From: an uncultured Mailhella sp.
GTDB taxonomy: Bacteria; Desulfobacterota; Desulfovibrionia; Desulfovibrionales; Desulfovibrionaceae
Length of the DNA stretch: 36,332 bases
Direction of reading: 5' to 3'
NCBI RefSeq assembly: GCF_944324615.1
Contig: NZ_CALUWY010000026.1
Coordinates: 1 to 36,332, forward strand
In this document: positions 24,142 to 31,680 of the stretch, in pieces
How positions within the stretch are numbered: the stretch's first letter is position 1
How the letters are laid out: every line of letters begins with the position of its first letter
Notes under the pieces: model-generated
Databases searched by the model: none
Seen by the model: the letters and a program-made list of their open reading frames with translations, nothing else
What the model was told of the DNA's origin: nothing
Translations under genes and position numbers: made by a program

Positions 24142-25287
24142 ATGAACACATCCTACGAAGAGCGCCGTCGCTCCTTTCTGAGCTGCCTGTACAGCACGCA
24201 GGAAGCGCTGCCCGGCCTGCTGGCCATGTTCTTCATCGCGCTTTTTTCCAACAACCTCGCGGGCAGTCCCAACCCGCTGACGCTGGAAAACCTCTTCGCC
24301 TGGCTCGACGGCGTGGTCGGCCCGGTGAACCATCAGCCGCTTTTCCAGATCCTCAACTCCAACTTCGTGTGGAACCCCTTCCTCATGGGACTCATCATCG
24401 GCAACGTGTTCGGCGTGCCGGACTGCTGGAAGCGCGGGCTTTCCTACATCCACATCCTCATGCCCCTCGGCATCATCATGCTGGCGCCGCACTTTGTCTT
24501 CAGCCATGCGGAAAAGGCGGGACTTCCCCTCATTCTCCTCGCCTTTGCCGTCATGATCATCACCGCAACCCTGACGCTCGTCCTCGGCAGGCTTCTCTCC
24601 ATGGACGACCGCCACTACTCCACCATTGCGGGCGCGCTCTCCACGGGCGACCCCCATGTGGTGGCCATACTCATGCCCATGCTGAAGTCCAGAGGCGGGC
24701 AGGTCATCAACGCCCTCGGCTGCATCCTGCTCTTCGGGCTTGTGGCTTCCTTCCTTCTGCCGCTTCTGGGCCATGCCCTCAACATGGACGATGAGGCCTT
24801 TGCCGTGCTTTCCGTGTTCGGCATCGGCAACACGGGGCAGATGTTCAACGCGGCCTTCGGCTACAGCTACGAGGCCGGGCACTGGGCGCACTATGTGGAG
24901 GCCGTGCGCAACGCCCTCATGCCCGCAGGCTTCCTGTTCGTGTTCCTTGTCATGTTCATCCGCGCCCGCATCCGTCCCCATGACGAACATGTCCACGCCA
25001 CGCTCGCCCACAAGCGCTTCCCGCTCTTTGTCGCGGTGTTCATCATCGTCTGGATTGCGGTGCAGTTCCATGTGGTGAAGGAACCTGCACACCTTGCCGT
25101 GTTTGAACTCGTGAAGTGGGACTTCTCCCTTGCGGCGGCCGCCCTCGGCCTTTCCCTCCCCCTGCGGGAAATCGCCCAGTGGGGCCTGAAGGGCGTGGTC
25201 CTCACCTTCGCCTCCGGCATATTCCGCATCGCGCTGCTCACGCTCTGCCTGCTCGCGGCAGCGCACTTCAAGTTCCCGCTTATCTAA
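24142..25287 (+). CDS. YeiH/TauZ-like membrane transporter (putative sulfate exporter family)
   Basis: 381 residues, about 10 membrane helices. No family label is obvious at first sight, but segments correspond in order to the conserved hypothetical YeiH family (Cons_hypoth698/UPF0324): NPFLMGLIIGNVFGVP (78-93), AGALSTGDPHVVA (163-175; family GxSICGASAIAA region), LLFGLVASFLLPLLGH (196-211), GIGNTGQMFNAAFGYSYEAG (227-246; family H-D-T-x-Q-V region) and VEAVRNALMP (252-261). The small-residue motifs are altered, so this is a diverged subgroup. TauZ of this family was proposed to export sulfate during taurine breakdown; transport of sulfate or a related anion is therefore a reasonable inference. 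It starts 11 nt after the 965-residue protein gene. Confidence 0.68.
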   Translation: MNTSYEERRRSFLSCLYSTQEALPGLLAMFFIALFSNNLAGSPNPLTLENLFAWLDGVVGPVNHQPLFQILNSNFVWNPFLMGLIIGNVFGVPDCWKRGLSYIHILMPLGIIMLAPHFVFSHAEKAGLPLILLAFAVMIITATLTLVLGRLLSMDDRHYSTIAGALSTGDPHVVAILMPMLKSRGGQVINALGCILLFGLVASFLLPLLGHALNMDDEAFAVLSVFGIGNTGQMFNAAFGYSYEAGHWAHYVEAVRNALMPAGFLFVFLVMFIRARIRPHDEHVHATLAHKRFPLFVAVFIIVWIAVQFHVVKEPAHLAVFELVKWDFSLAAAALGLSLPLREIAQWGLKGVVLTFASGIFRIALLTLCLLAAAHFKFPLI

Positions 25288-25298
25288 AGGATTCTGCC

Positions 25299-25448
25299 AT
25301 GCAACATTCCCACACCACCGATGAGGACGGCTTCAACTTCATGGACAACACCGGGCAGGAGGAACATGACCGCGACATGGTGGGCATCATCCTCGCCGTG
25401 GCCTTCATCGTCCTTGCCGTGCTCTTCCAGCGCACGGGCCTGCTGTAA
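25299..25448 (+). CDS. Small single-pass membrane protein (49 aa)
   Basis: AAGGA lies 7 nt before the ATG and the gene starts 11 nt after the transporter stop. An acidic, His-containing N-terminal half (QHSHTTDEDGFNFMDN) is followed by one membrane helix (GIILAVAFIVLAVLFQ). Probably an accessory subunit of the upstream transporter; no family recognised. Confidence 0.7.
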   Translation: MQHSHTTDEDGFNFMDNTGQEEHDRDMVGIILAVAFIVLAVLFQRTGLL

Positions 25449-25586
25449 CAGGCGCCCTCCCCTTTCCTGACGGAGCACTCACCGCTGCAGGAACTCCCGT
25501 CTCCGGCCGGGGTACCAGACCCGGCCGGAGCTTCCGAAAAACGCCACCCCGGCGCGCCCTGCGGGCCGGGCCTTCAGGGAACCCCT

Positions 25587-25790
25587 ATGACAGGCATCAC
25601 CTTCTACCTTCAGATACTCTTCGCCCTGCTGCTCTTCTGGGCCACGGCGACGGCCATCTACATGGGCGTGTTCCACGCCCACCGTGCAGACTGCGGCACG
25701 GGACGCAGGCACCTGAGCCTTGCCGCCTCCTCGCTGCTTTCCCTTGTCATCTGTTTCTTCATGTATTCCTGGTCCTTCCTCAGCTGGTAA
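25587..25790 (+). CDS. Small two-helix membrane protein (67 aa)
   Basis: Two hydrophobic helices (about residues 5-27 and 43-64) flank a short basic/His loop (HAHRADCGTGRRH). AGGGA precedes the ATG. It sits between the transporter and the third ComEA-like gene, 138 nt after the 49-residue protein. Possibly another accessory membrane subunit; unknown function. Confidence 0.65.
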   Translation: MTGITFYLQILFALLLFWATATAIYMGVFHAHRADCGTGRRHLSLAASSLLSLVICFFMYSWSFLSW

Positions 25791-25809
25791 ACATTTCAAG
25801 GAGATTTCT

Positions 25810-26106
25810 ATGAAACGCACTTTCGTCACCGCTCTCGCTCTGGCCCTCTGCCTCGGCTTCTCCTCTCTCTCCCTTGCGGAAGAGGAAGGCATCAACGTGA
25901 ACACCGCCACGCAGCAGGAACTCGCCTCCGTGCCCGGCCTGAACGCCGACCTTGCCAAGGCCATCACCCAGTACCGTGAGGAAATGGGTGACTTCATGTC
26001 CATCGACGAACTTGCCGACGTGCCCGGCATGAGCAAGGAAGCCCTGGACAAGGCCAGGGAAGTGCTGCGCGTGGACGCCGTTTCCGGCGCGGAATGCAAC
26101 TGCTGA
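25810..26106 (+). CDS. Secreted ComEA-like helix-hairpin-helix protein 3
   Basis: 98 residues from the ATG at 25810 (AAGGAG, 6 nt). Sec signal ending LSLA-E (about residue 23). It has the most canonical ComEA/HHH_3 pattern of the three: INVNTATQQELASVPGLN and DFMSIDELADVPGMSKEAL. A short tail ends CNC. It lacks the NPVEE-type tail of proteins 1 and 2. Last gene of the P3 operon. Whether it binds DNA or a protein partner is not decided by sequence. Confidence 0.86.
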   Translation: MKRTFVTALALALCLGFSSLSLAEEEGINVNTATQQELASVPGLNADLAKAITQYREEMGDFMSIDELADVPGMSKEALDKAREVLRVDAVSGAECNC

Positions 26107-26125
26107 TCCCTCATCAAAGCGTATG

Positions 26126-26161
26126 AAAAAAGGCGGCCGGAATGTTCCGGCCGCCTTTTTT
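26126..26161. terminator. Bidirectional terminator between the P3 operon and miaB
   Basis: AAAAAAGGCGGCCGGAA-TG-TTCCGGCCGCCTTTTTT, a perfect 17-bp inverted repeat with A/T tracts on both ends, placed between two convergent genes. Confidence 0.95.
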
Positions 26162-26176
26162 CATGCTGTCACAGCG

Positions 26177-27529
26177 TCAGGCCTGTACGGGGGAGGCCTT
26201 GAGCGAGTGCTTCAGGGCCTTATCGATTTTCACATCCACAAATTCGCCGGGACGGCCCCGCCCTGCCGGCAGGCTCACGTTCACCATGTCGCCCCATACG
26301 TCGCGGCCCTGCCATTCGTTGTTGCCTTCCGCGCTTCTCTGGCTCGGCGCTTCCAGAAGCACGTCGGTCACAAGGCCCACGCGGCTCTGCAGCCACGCTT
26401 CCGCACGTTCGTTCTGAAGGCTCTGGAGCCGCTCCAGCCTTTCCAGCTGCACCTCGTGGGGAATCTTGAACGGCATGGCCGAGGCGCGCGTGCCCGGCCT
26501 GTCGGAATAGCAGAAGGAAAAGCTCGACATGAAGCCGCAGCTGTCCACGGCCTTCAGGGTGTCTTCAAACTCCTCCTCCGTTTCCGAAGGGAAACCCACG
26601 ATGAGGTCGGTGGAAAGGGCGATGTCCGGCCGGGCCTTCCTGAGTCCCTCCACCACGGAAAGGTAGCGCTCCATGGTGTAGCCGCGCCCCATCTTTCTGA
26701 GCATGGAATCGGAACCGGACTGCAGCGGCAGGTGCAGGCGCGGGCAGAGCTGCGGAAGAGAGGCGAACATGTCGATGGTTTCCTGCGAAAAGTCGCGCGG
26801 ATGGGCGGAAACGAAGCGTATGCGCCGAAGGCCCGGAATTTCCGCCACGCGGCGCAGAAGTTCGGGGAAGGAGGTGCCGTCGCCGCTCTTGTCCTTGCCG
26901 AACACGTTGACGTTCTGCCCGAGAAGCGTGATGTCCCCCGCGCCGCGCTCCACCCAGGCGCGGCATTCGTCGAGCACCGCCTTTGTGGAACGGGATTTGC
27001 GCGGCCCGCGCGTATAGGGCACGATGCAGTAGGCGCAGAAATTGTCGCAGCCCTGCATGATGTTCACATAGGCCACGGGCGTGACCTCGCCGGGGGCACT
27101 GCCGCCTTCCACAGAAAGGCAGGGATCACGGTCGGGAAAGATATCGGTGAAATCCAGATAGGAAAGCCGAAGATCAGGCTCGTTCAGCAGACGCACGAAG
27201 GCGTCGGGAACGGCGGACACGCCGTCGCTTCCCGCCACAAGGCGCACCTGCGGGTGACGGCGCATGAGCTCTTCCCCGAGCTGCTGCGCCACGCACCCGG
27301 CCACGCCCACCACCGCGCGGGGGTTGGCCTGACGCACGCGCCCGAGGGCGCTGTACACCTTCTGTTCCGGCTTTTCGCGCACGGAACAGGTATTGAGAAA
27401 CACCACGTCGGCTTCTTCCAGGGGCTTTTCCTCAAAGCCGAGGCGCATGAGCGCGCGCTCCACCCACTGGGAGTCGTTGACGTTCATCTGACAGCCGAAG
27501 GTGATGCAGTGAAATCCGCTCTTGCCCAT
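26177..27529 (-). CDS. miaB: tRNA-2-methylthio-N6-dimethylallyladenosine synthase
   Basis: 450 residues. Radical-SAM methylthiotransferase modifying A37 of tRNAs reading UNN codons. N-terminal UPF0004 cysteines C13, C48, C79; radical-SAM cluster C161-x3-C165-x2-C168 (CDNFCAYC) followed by IVPYTRGPRKSR; C-terminal TRAM domain. The start MGKSGFHCITFGCQMN is typical for MiaB. Last gene of the probable hypE-GT9-tatD-miaB run, ending at the shared terminator. Confidence 0.95.
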   Translation of the reverse strand: MGKSGFHCITFGCQMNVNDSQWVERALMRLGFEEKPLEEADVVFLNTCSVREKPEQKVYSALGRVRQANPRAVVGVAGCVAQQLGEELMRRHPQVRLVAGSDGVSAVPDAFVRLLNEPDLRLSYLDFTDIFPDRDPCLSVEGGSAPGEVTPVAYVNIMQGCDNFCAYCIVPYTRGPRKSRSTKAVLDECRAWVERGAGDITLLGQNVNVFGKDKSGDGTSFPELLRRVAEIPGLRRIRFVSAHPRDFSQETIDMFASLPQLCPRLHLPLQSGSDSMLRKMGRGYTMERYLSVVEGLRKARPDIALSTDLIVGFPSETEEEFEDTLKAVDSCGFMSSFSFCYSDRPGTRASAMPFKIPHEVQLERLERLQSLQNERAEAWLQSRVGLVTDVLLEAPSQRSAEGNNEWQGRDVWGDMVNVSLPAGRGRPGEFVDVKIDKALKHSLKASPVQA

Positions 27530-27645
27530 CCTTGTCTCCTGAAACAGCTGCCCCTGTCACGCACAGGGAGCGTCCTTTCTTTCCCGGGGCTTCCCGCCCC
27601 TTCAACCTGCCTCCGGGCCTCATGCGGCCGCAGGGAGGCCTTTTT

Positions 27646-28491
27646 CTACATGCCGAAAAAGCGCCGCGTGTTCTCCCCGGTCAGCGTCCAGAGCTCTTCC
27701 GTGCTCATGCCGAGTTCCGCGGCAAGGCACTGTGCCGTAAATACGATGAGGGCCGGTTCGTTGGTTCTGCCCCGCCACGGCTGGGGAGCAAGATAGGGGC
27801 AGTCCGTCTCCAGAAGCAGCCTGTCCGGCGGCACGGCATGCAGCGCCTCGCGCACGAAGGCATTGGCCTTGAAGGTGGATGCCCCGCCGAAGGCGATGTG
27901 CCAGCCGCGTTCCACAATCTGTTCCGCCCGGGCGATGTCGCCGCCGAAGCAGTGCCACAGAAGCGGACGGCCGCGCATGTCCTCCTCGTCGAGAACGGCG
28001 AACATCTCATCCCAGGCATCGCGGGAATGGATGACCACGGGCTTGTCCAGCTCCTTGGCCAGCCTGAGCTGACGGCGGAACCACGGCCCCTGCAGAGCCG
28101 AGGGAGAATAGCCTTCCTCGTAATGATAATCCAGCCCTATTTCCCCCACGGCGCGGATGAGCGGATCGTTCTTCACCGCATCCACAAGGTGTTCCCACTC
28201 CTGCTCATCGGCCCGCAGCACGTCTTCCGGGTGCAGGCCCCGGGCAAAGCAGATGTCCGGCGCCTCGGGCAGCGCGGCGGCCGCCTCAAGAATGGCGTCG
28301 CGGTTGGCCGCGTAGCGCTCATGCTGAAGAAACATGTGTACGATGAGGGACACGCCGGAAGAGGCGGCGCGCTCCAGCATGCCGGAAAGGTCGGGCAGAA
28401 GTCGCTCGTCGTCAAGGTGGGCGTGGCTGTCCGCGCCGGTGAAGGGCAGGCCCAGGCTCTGGGGCAGGGGTCTCTGTTTGGAAGAAGACAT
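27646..28491 (-). CDS. TatD-family metal-dependent hydrolase
   Basis: 281 residues. TatD/YcfH-type amidohydrolase-fold nuclease: metal-binding DSHAHLDD near the N-terminus, ARGLHPEDV, AVGEIGLDYHYE, VIHSRDA, WHCFGG and LLLETDCPYLAP. The C-terminal ENTRRFFG is family-typical. Family members are 3'-5' exonucleases or D-aminoacyl-type hydrolases; the physiological substrate is unclear. It starts 3 nt after the glycosyltransferase stop. The 116-bp gap to miaB holds weak hairpins but no T-tract. Confidence 0.92.
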   Translation of the reverse strand: MSSSKQRPLPQSLGLPFTGADSHAHLDDERLLPDLSGMLERAASSGVSLIVHMFLQHERYAANRDAILEAAAALPEAPDICFARGLHPEDVLRADEQEWEHLVDAVKNDPLIRAVGEIGLDYHYEEGYSPSALQGPWFRRQLRLAKELDKPVVIHSRDAWDEMFAVLDEEDMRGRPLLWHCFGGDIARAEQIVERGWHIAFGGASTFKANAFVREALHAVPPDRLLLETDCPYLAPQPWRGRTNEPALIVFTAQCLAAELGMSTEELWTLTGENTRRFFGM

Positions 28492-28494
28492 GGT

Positions 28495-29553
28495 TTATTT
28501 CTCATCCCGCGCTGCAAGCTTGCGTTCCACATCGCACCACACATCTTCGGGGTCGATGCGCCTCATACAGTCAAAATGCCCCTTCGGGCAGGTTTTGTGC
28601 CCGTGCAGCCCGCAGGGACGGCAGGGCAGGTCCGCTTCCAGCACGCTGCTCTGCTCCCCGCGCGGCGCAAAGCCCAGCGCCTGCACCGTGGGGCCGAACA
28701 GCGCCGTGACCGGGGTATGCTGCGCCCAGGCAAGGTGCATGGGGCCGGAATCGTTGGTGACGTAGTCATCCAGCCTGCCCAGCACGGCGGCAAGGGAAAG
28801 AAGCGAGGTTTTCCCGGAAAGATCGAGAAAGCGCTCATTGTTTCCGCCCACAGCGGCAAGCTCGCGCACCTTTGCCGCCGTTTCCTCCTCGCCGGGACCG
28901 GCGAGAAGCACCACATTCACCCCGCGCGAAAGCGCACGGCGCAGGATAAAGGCAAAACCTTCCGGCGTCCAGCGCTTGGTAGGCCATACCGAACCGGGGT
29001 GCAGGCCTATGGTCCTGCCTTCCGGCAGCACGGAAAGAAGCGCCTGCGCCTCTTCACGGGCGCGGGCGGGCAGCACAAGCTCGGGCCAGTGCAGGGAGGT
29101 ATCCTCCAGCACGGCGCGGGGCACGTCGAGAGCTTCGGCCAGAAGCAGAAGACGCTCTATTTCCTGCAGTTCATGAAATCTCCGGCTGACGCGCCGTGTG
29201 AAGACAAGGCCCGAGAAGACGGCCTCGCGGTAGCCCACGCGCACGGGCGCACGGGAGGCCAGTGCCATGAAGGAACTGCGCAGGCTGAGGTGGGCATCCA
29301 CCCAGATATCGTACTTTTTCTCCGCCACGGCCCTGCCCTGCCGCAGCATGGCGGCAAGGCCCCTGTCCCTGCCGCGCTTGTCGCAGGCATGAACATGGGC
29401 AAGTTCGGGCTGCGCCTCGTACAGGGAGGCAAGGCCCCCGCGCACATAAAAATCCACCTCCGCATCGGGCCAGGCGGCCTTGAGCGTACGGACAAGAGGC
29501 AGGGTAAGAACGGAATCTCCCAGAAATGCGGTGTTCCAGACGGCGATACGCAT
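28495..29553 (-). CDS. Glycosyltransferase family 9, lipopolysaccharide heptosyltransferase-like
   Basis: 352 residues. GT9 fold: N-terminal MRIAVWNTAFLGDSVLTLPL, donor-site region GLHPGSVWPTKRW and the conserved VTNDSGPMHLA followed by VTALFGPT. A C-terminal cysteine group (CRPCGLHGHKTCPKGHFDCM) is common in WaaF/RfaF-like members. Probably transfers ADP-heptose to the LPS core on the inner face of the inner membrane. It starts 7 nt after hypE, so the two are co-transcribed. Confidence 0.9.
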   Translation of the reverse strand: MRIAVWNTAFLGDSVLTLPLVRTLKAAWPDAEVDFYVRGGLASLYEAQPELAHVHACDKRGRDRGLAAMLRQGRAVAEKKYDIWVDAHLSLRSSFMALASRAPVRVGYREAVFSGLVFTRRVSRRFHELQEIERLLLLAEALDVPRAVLEDTSLHWPELVLPARAREEAQALLSVLPEGRTIGLHPGSVWPTKRWTPEGFAFILRRALSRGVNVVLLAGPGEEETAAKVRELAAVGGNNERFLDLSGKTSLLSLAAVLGRLDDYVTNDSGPMHLAWAQHTPVTALFGPTVQALGFAPRGEQSSVLEADLPCRPCGLHGHKTCPKGHFDCMRRIDPEDVWCDVERKLAARDEK

Positions 29554-29560
29554 GAAGACC

Positions 29561-30553
29561 TCAGCAGATGCGGGGAAGCTGCGCCCCTTCCAGCATGGAA
29601 AGAAGCCGCGTGCCTCCCATGAAGGTACGAAGTTCCACCCGGGGCTTTTCCGCCTCCACCACCTCGCCTATGATGGCGGCCTCGGCGCCGAATTCGCATT
29701 CGCGCATGACGGCAAGGGCCCTCTCCGCCTTTTCCCGGGGCAGGATGCAGATGAGCTTGCCTTCGTTGGCAAGATACAGAGGATCCAGCCCCAGAATATC
29801 GCAGCCCGCGCGCACGTTCTCATGCACGGGCACGGCCGTCTCCTCCACCACGCAGGCCACGCCGGACTGTTCGGCAATCTCGTTGAGGGTGGTGGCAAGG
29901 CCCCCGCGCGTGGGATCGCGCAGAACATGGATATCCCCCACCTCAAGAATCAGCCGCTCCACCATGGCGTTCAACGGCGCGCTGTCGCTTCGCACGTCGC
30001 TCACGAAGGAAAGCCGCCCCGCCATGACGGTAAGCCCGTGATCGCCCATGGAGCCGCTGACCAGCACGGCGTCGCCCGGCCGCGCCCCGTGGCCCGAAGG
30101 CGAGGCTCCGGGCAGTATCTCTCCCACGCCCGCCGTGGTGATGAACATGGCATCGCACGCGCCGCGCGGCACCACCTTGGTGTCGCCCGTGACGATGGCC
30201 ACGCCCGCCTTGCGCGCGGCAAGGGCCATGTCGGCCACGGCCCGTTCCAGCACGTCCGAATCCAGCCCCTCTTCCAGAATAAAGGCGCAGGAAAGATATC
30301 TCGGCCGCGCCCCCATCATGGCAATGTCGTTCACCGTGCCGTGCACCGCAAGGGAGCCGATGCTCCCGCCGGGAAAGAACAGCGGCGTCACGGTGTAGCC
30401 GTCGGTGCTCATGGCCACGGGGCCGGAAAGCTCAAGCCGCGCCGCATCGTCCATGCGGCGCAGGATGCTGTTGTCGAAATGCCGGAGAAACACCTCGGTG
30501 ATGAGCCGTTGCGAGGCCCTGCCGCCGCTGCCGCTGTCGAGAAGAATATTCAT
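29561..30553 (-). CDS. hypE: Hydrogenase maturation factor HypE (carbamoyl dehydratase)
   Basis: 330 residues from the ATG at 30553 (AGGG upstream); an in-frame extension to 30874 lacks HypE similarity. N-terminal ATP-binding part MSTDGYTVTPLFFPGGSIG and GTVNDIAMMGARP; GDTKVVPRG; DPTRGGLATTLNEIA; and the diagnostic C-terminal PRIC whose Cys accepts the carbamoyl group and is dehydrated to thiocyanate for the Fe-CN ligand of [NiFe] hydrogenase. The organism therefore probably makes a [NiFe] hydrogenase. No other hyp gene is within the window. Confidence 0.95.
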   Translation of the reverse strand: MNILLDSGSGGRASQRLITEVFLRHFDNSILRRMDDAARLELSGPVAMSTDGYTVTPLFFPGGSIGSLAVHGTVNDIAMMGARPRYLSCAFILEEGLDSDVLERAVADMALAARKAGVAIVTGDTKVVPRGACDAMFITTAGVGEILPGASPSGHGARPGDAVLVSGSMGDHGLTVMAGRLSFVSDVRSDSAPLNAMVERLILEVGDIHVLRDPTRGGLATTLNEIAEQSGVACVVEETAVPVHENVRAGCDILGLDPLYLANEGKLICILPREKAERALAVMRECEFGAEAAIIGEVVEAEKPRVELRTFMGGTRLLSMLEGAQLPRIC

Positions 30554-30784
30554 ATCTGGCCCTGAGAAAAAAGAATGCAGGAGAGCGCGCCCGCCAGGAT
30601 GTTCCGGAAAAGCTCCCCGGACAAGGCGGAAAAATGCACGTTTCCCCGAAATCCGGACGGCAAAGGCACGCACCGGGCGGAAAAAGCCGCGGGCGCAAGA
30701 GTAGCACAAAGCCGGGCGAAGGGGAACGCCCCGCCCAGCTGCCCGCGATGCGGGAAAGCCCGCCTCATCAAGGGCTTTTCTGCT

Positions 30785-30825
30785 GAAAAAAGCCCCGGAA
30801 ACGGCGTTCATACCGCTTCCGGGGC
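30785..30825 (-). terminator. Intrinsic terminator of the lyase/symporter operon
   Basis: On the minus strand GCCCCGGAAGCGG, loop TATGAACG and CCGTTTCCGGGGC form a stem with one mismatch, then TTTTTT. It ends the operon whose last gene stops at 30925. The stretch 30554-30784 towards hypE contains no gene; I found no convincing hypE promoter there. Confidence 0.85.
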
Positions 30826-30841
30826 ATACTGCCGTCCGCAG

Positions 30842-30895
30842 GGCGGGGCGCGGAACATGCGGAACGGCCCGCACTCTCCCGTACCGCGCCCCGCC
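30842..30895. repeat. 12-bp perfect inverted repeat with 30-nt loop
   Basis: GGCGGGGCGCGG (30842-30853) and CCGCGCCCCGCC (30884-30895) lie between the stop of the 171-residue gene and the terminator. Probably a 3'-UTR RNA structure; unknown role. Confidence 0.6.
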
Positions 30896-30924
30896 GGAGC
30901 CGGAACGAAAAACGCTCCTTCTCC

Positions 30925-31440
30925 TCAGCGCTTGAAGGTCAGCCCGTCGGCCTCGAAGGGCAGATAACGGGTATCTTGGCTCTCAGGGTCTCCGTAATAG
31001 GCCATCCAGTACGGCCGGAAGAACGTTTCATGCTCCACCGCGCCGAAACGGGGCAGGTTGCGGCACATGCGCATGATGATGCGCCGTGCAAAGTTCATGG
31101 CAAGTTCCTCGGCCTCGCCGCCCGCCATCTCGAAGCGTCCGTTCTGAAAATGCCCGCCCTGCACCGGGGCAAGGGCAAGTTCCGTATCCTTCATGGCGCA
31201 GCGGCCGTAGAGCGCATTGACGGCCACGGACATGACGCCCCCCGTCTCGTGCCTGCGGAAGGGAAAGCGGCGTGCCTCCACGTCGTACGGGAGACGGACC
31301 ATGTAGAAACGGACGTATTCCAGCCTGAGTTCCGTAAGAGGCTGTCTGACGAAAAGCCTGCCCAGCAGGCCTCCCTTCCCCTTCGCCCTGCGAAGGATCT
31401 CTTCCCGGGAAAGAGTGACGGGCGTGGCCAACATATCCAT
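30925..31440 (-). CDS. Unrecognised 171-residue protein
   Basis: Start at 31440, where CAGGAG lies 6 nt upstream (a longer opening to 31551 overlaps the preceding gene and is rejected). No signal peptide or membrane helix. N-terminal KGKGGLLGRLFVRQPLTELRLEYVRFYMV is basic and amphipathic; the middle has FPFRRHETGG and VNALYGRCAM; the C-terminal part has FARRIIMRMCRNLPRF and FFRPYWMAYYGD. It is the last gene of the operon with the HAL-fold lyase and symporter, so it may have a regulatory or catabolic role, but I cannot name a family. Confidence 0.65.
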   Translation of the reverse strand: MDMLATPVTLSREEILRRAKGKGGLLGRLFVRQPLTELRLEYVRFYMVRLPYDVEARRFPFRRHETGGVMSVAVNALYGRCAMKDTELALAPVQGGHFQNGRFEMAGGEAEELAMNFARRIIMRMCRNLPRFGAVEHETFFRPYWMAYYGDPESQDTRYLPFEADGLTFKR

Positions 31441-31483
31441 GAACAACTCCTGTCCGCGCCCTCGGGGCGGGCTGAAAAAGGCA

Positions 31484-31669
31484 TCAGCGGTGCTGACGGA
31501 AGAAATCACGAATGCCGAGAACGGTGATGGTGGTGCAGACGATGGCCACAAGCACCGGCAGGATATAGCCGAGCAGACTCACGCCGCCGACAAGGCCCCA
31601 CACGAGCACCACGGCTTCCAGAATGATGGCCACAACGAACTTGATATCGGTGGAAAGGCTCTGATCCAT
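31484..31669 (-). CDS. Small two-helix membrane protein, probable symporter partner (61 aa)
   Basis: AGGGAG lies 6 nt before the ATG. Two hydrophobic helices (about residues 9-30 and 32-53) and a basic end RDFFRQHR. It begins 11 nt after the symporter stop. Sodium:solute symporters often have small two-helix partners next to them (YhdT with PanF, DUF4212 proteins); this could be an analogue, but the family was not identified. Confidence 0.7.
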   Translation of the reverse strand: MDQSLSTDIKFVVAIILEAVVLVWGLVGGVSLLGYILPVLVAIVCTTITVLGIRDFFRQHR

Positions 31670-31680
31670 GAGAATCTCCC

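Noticed and set aside
27532..29622. 696-codon plus-strand open frame opposite tatD and the glycosyltransferase
   Set aside because: Both minus-strand genes have complete family motifs; the plus frame has none.
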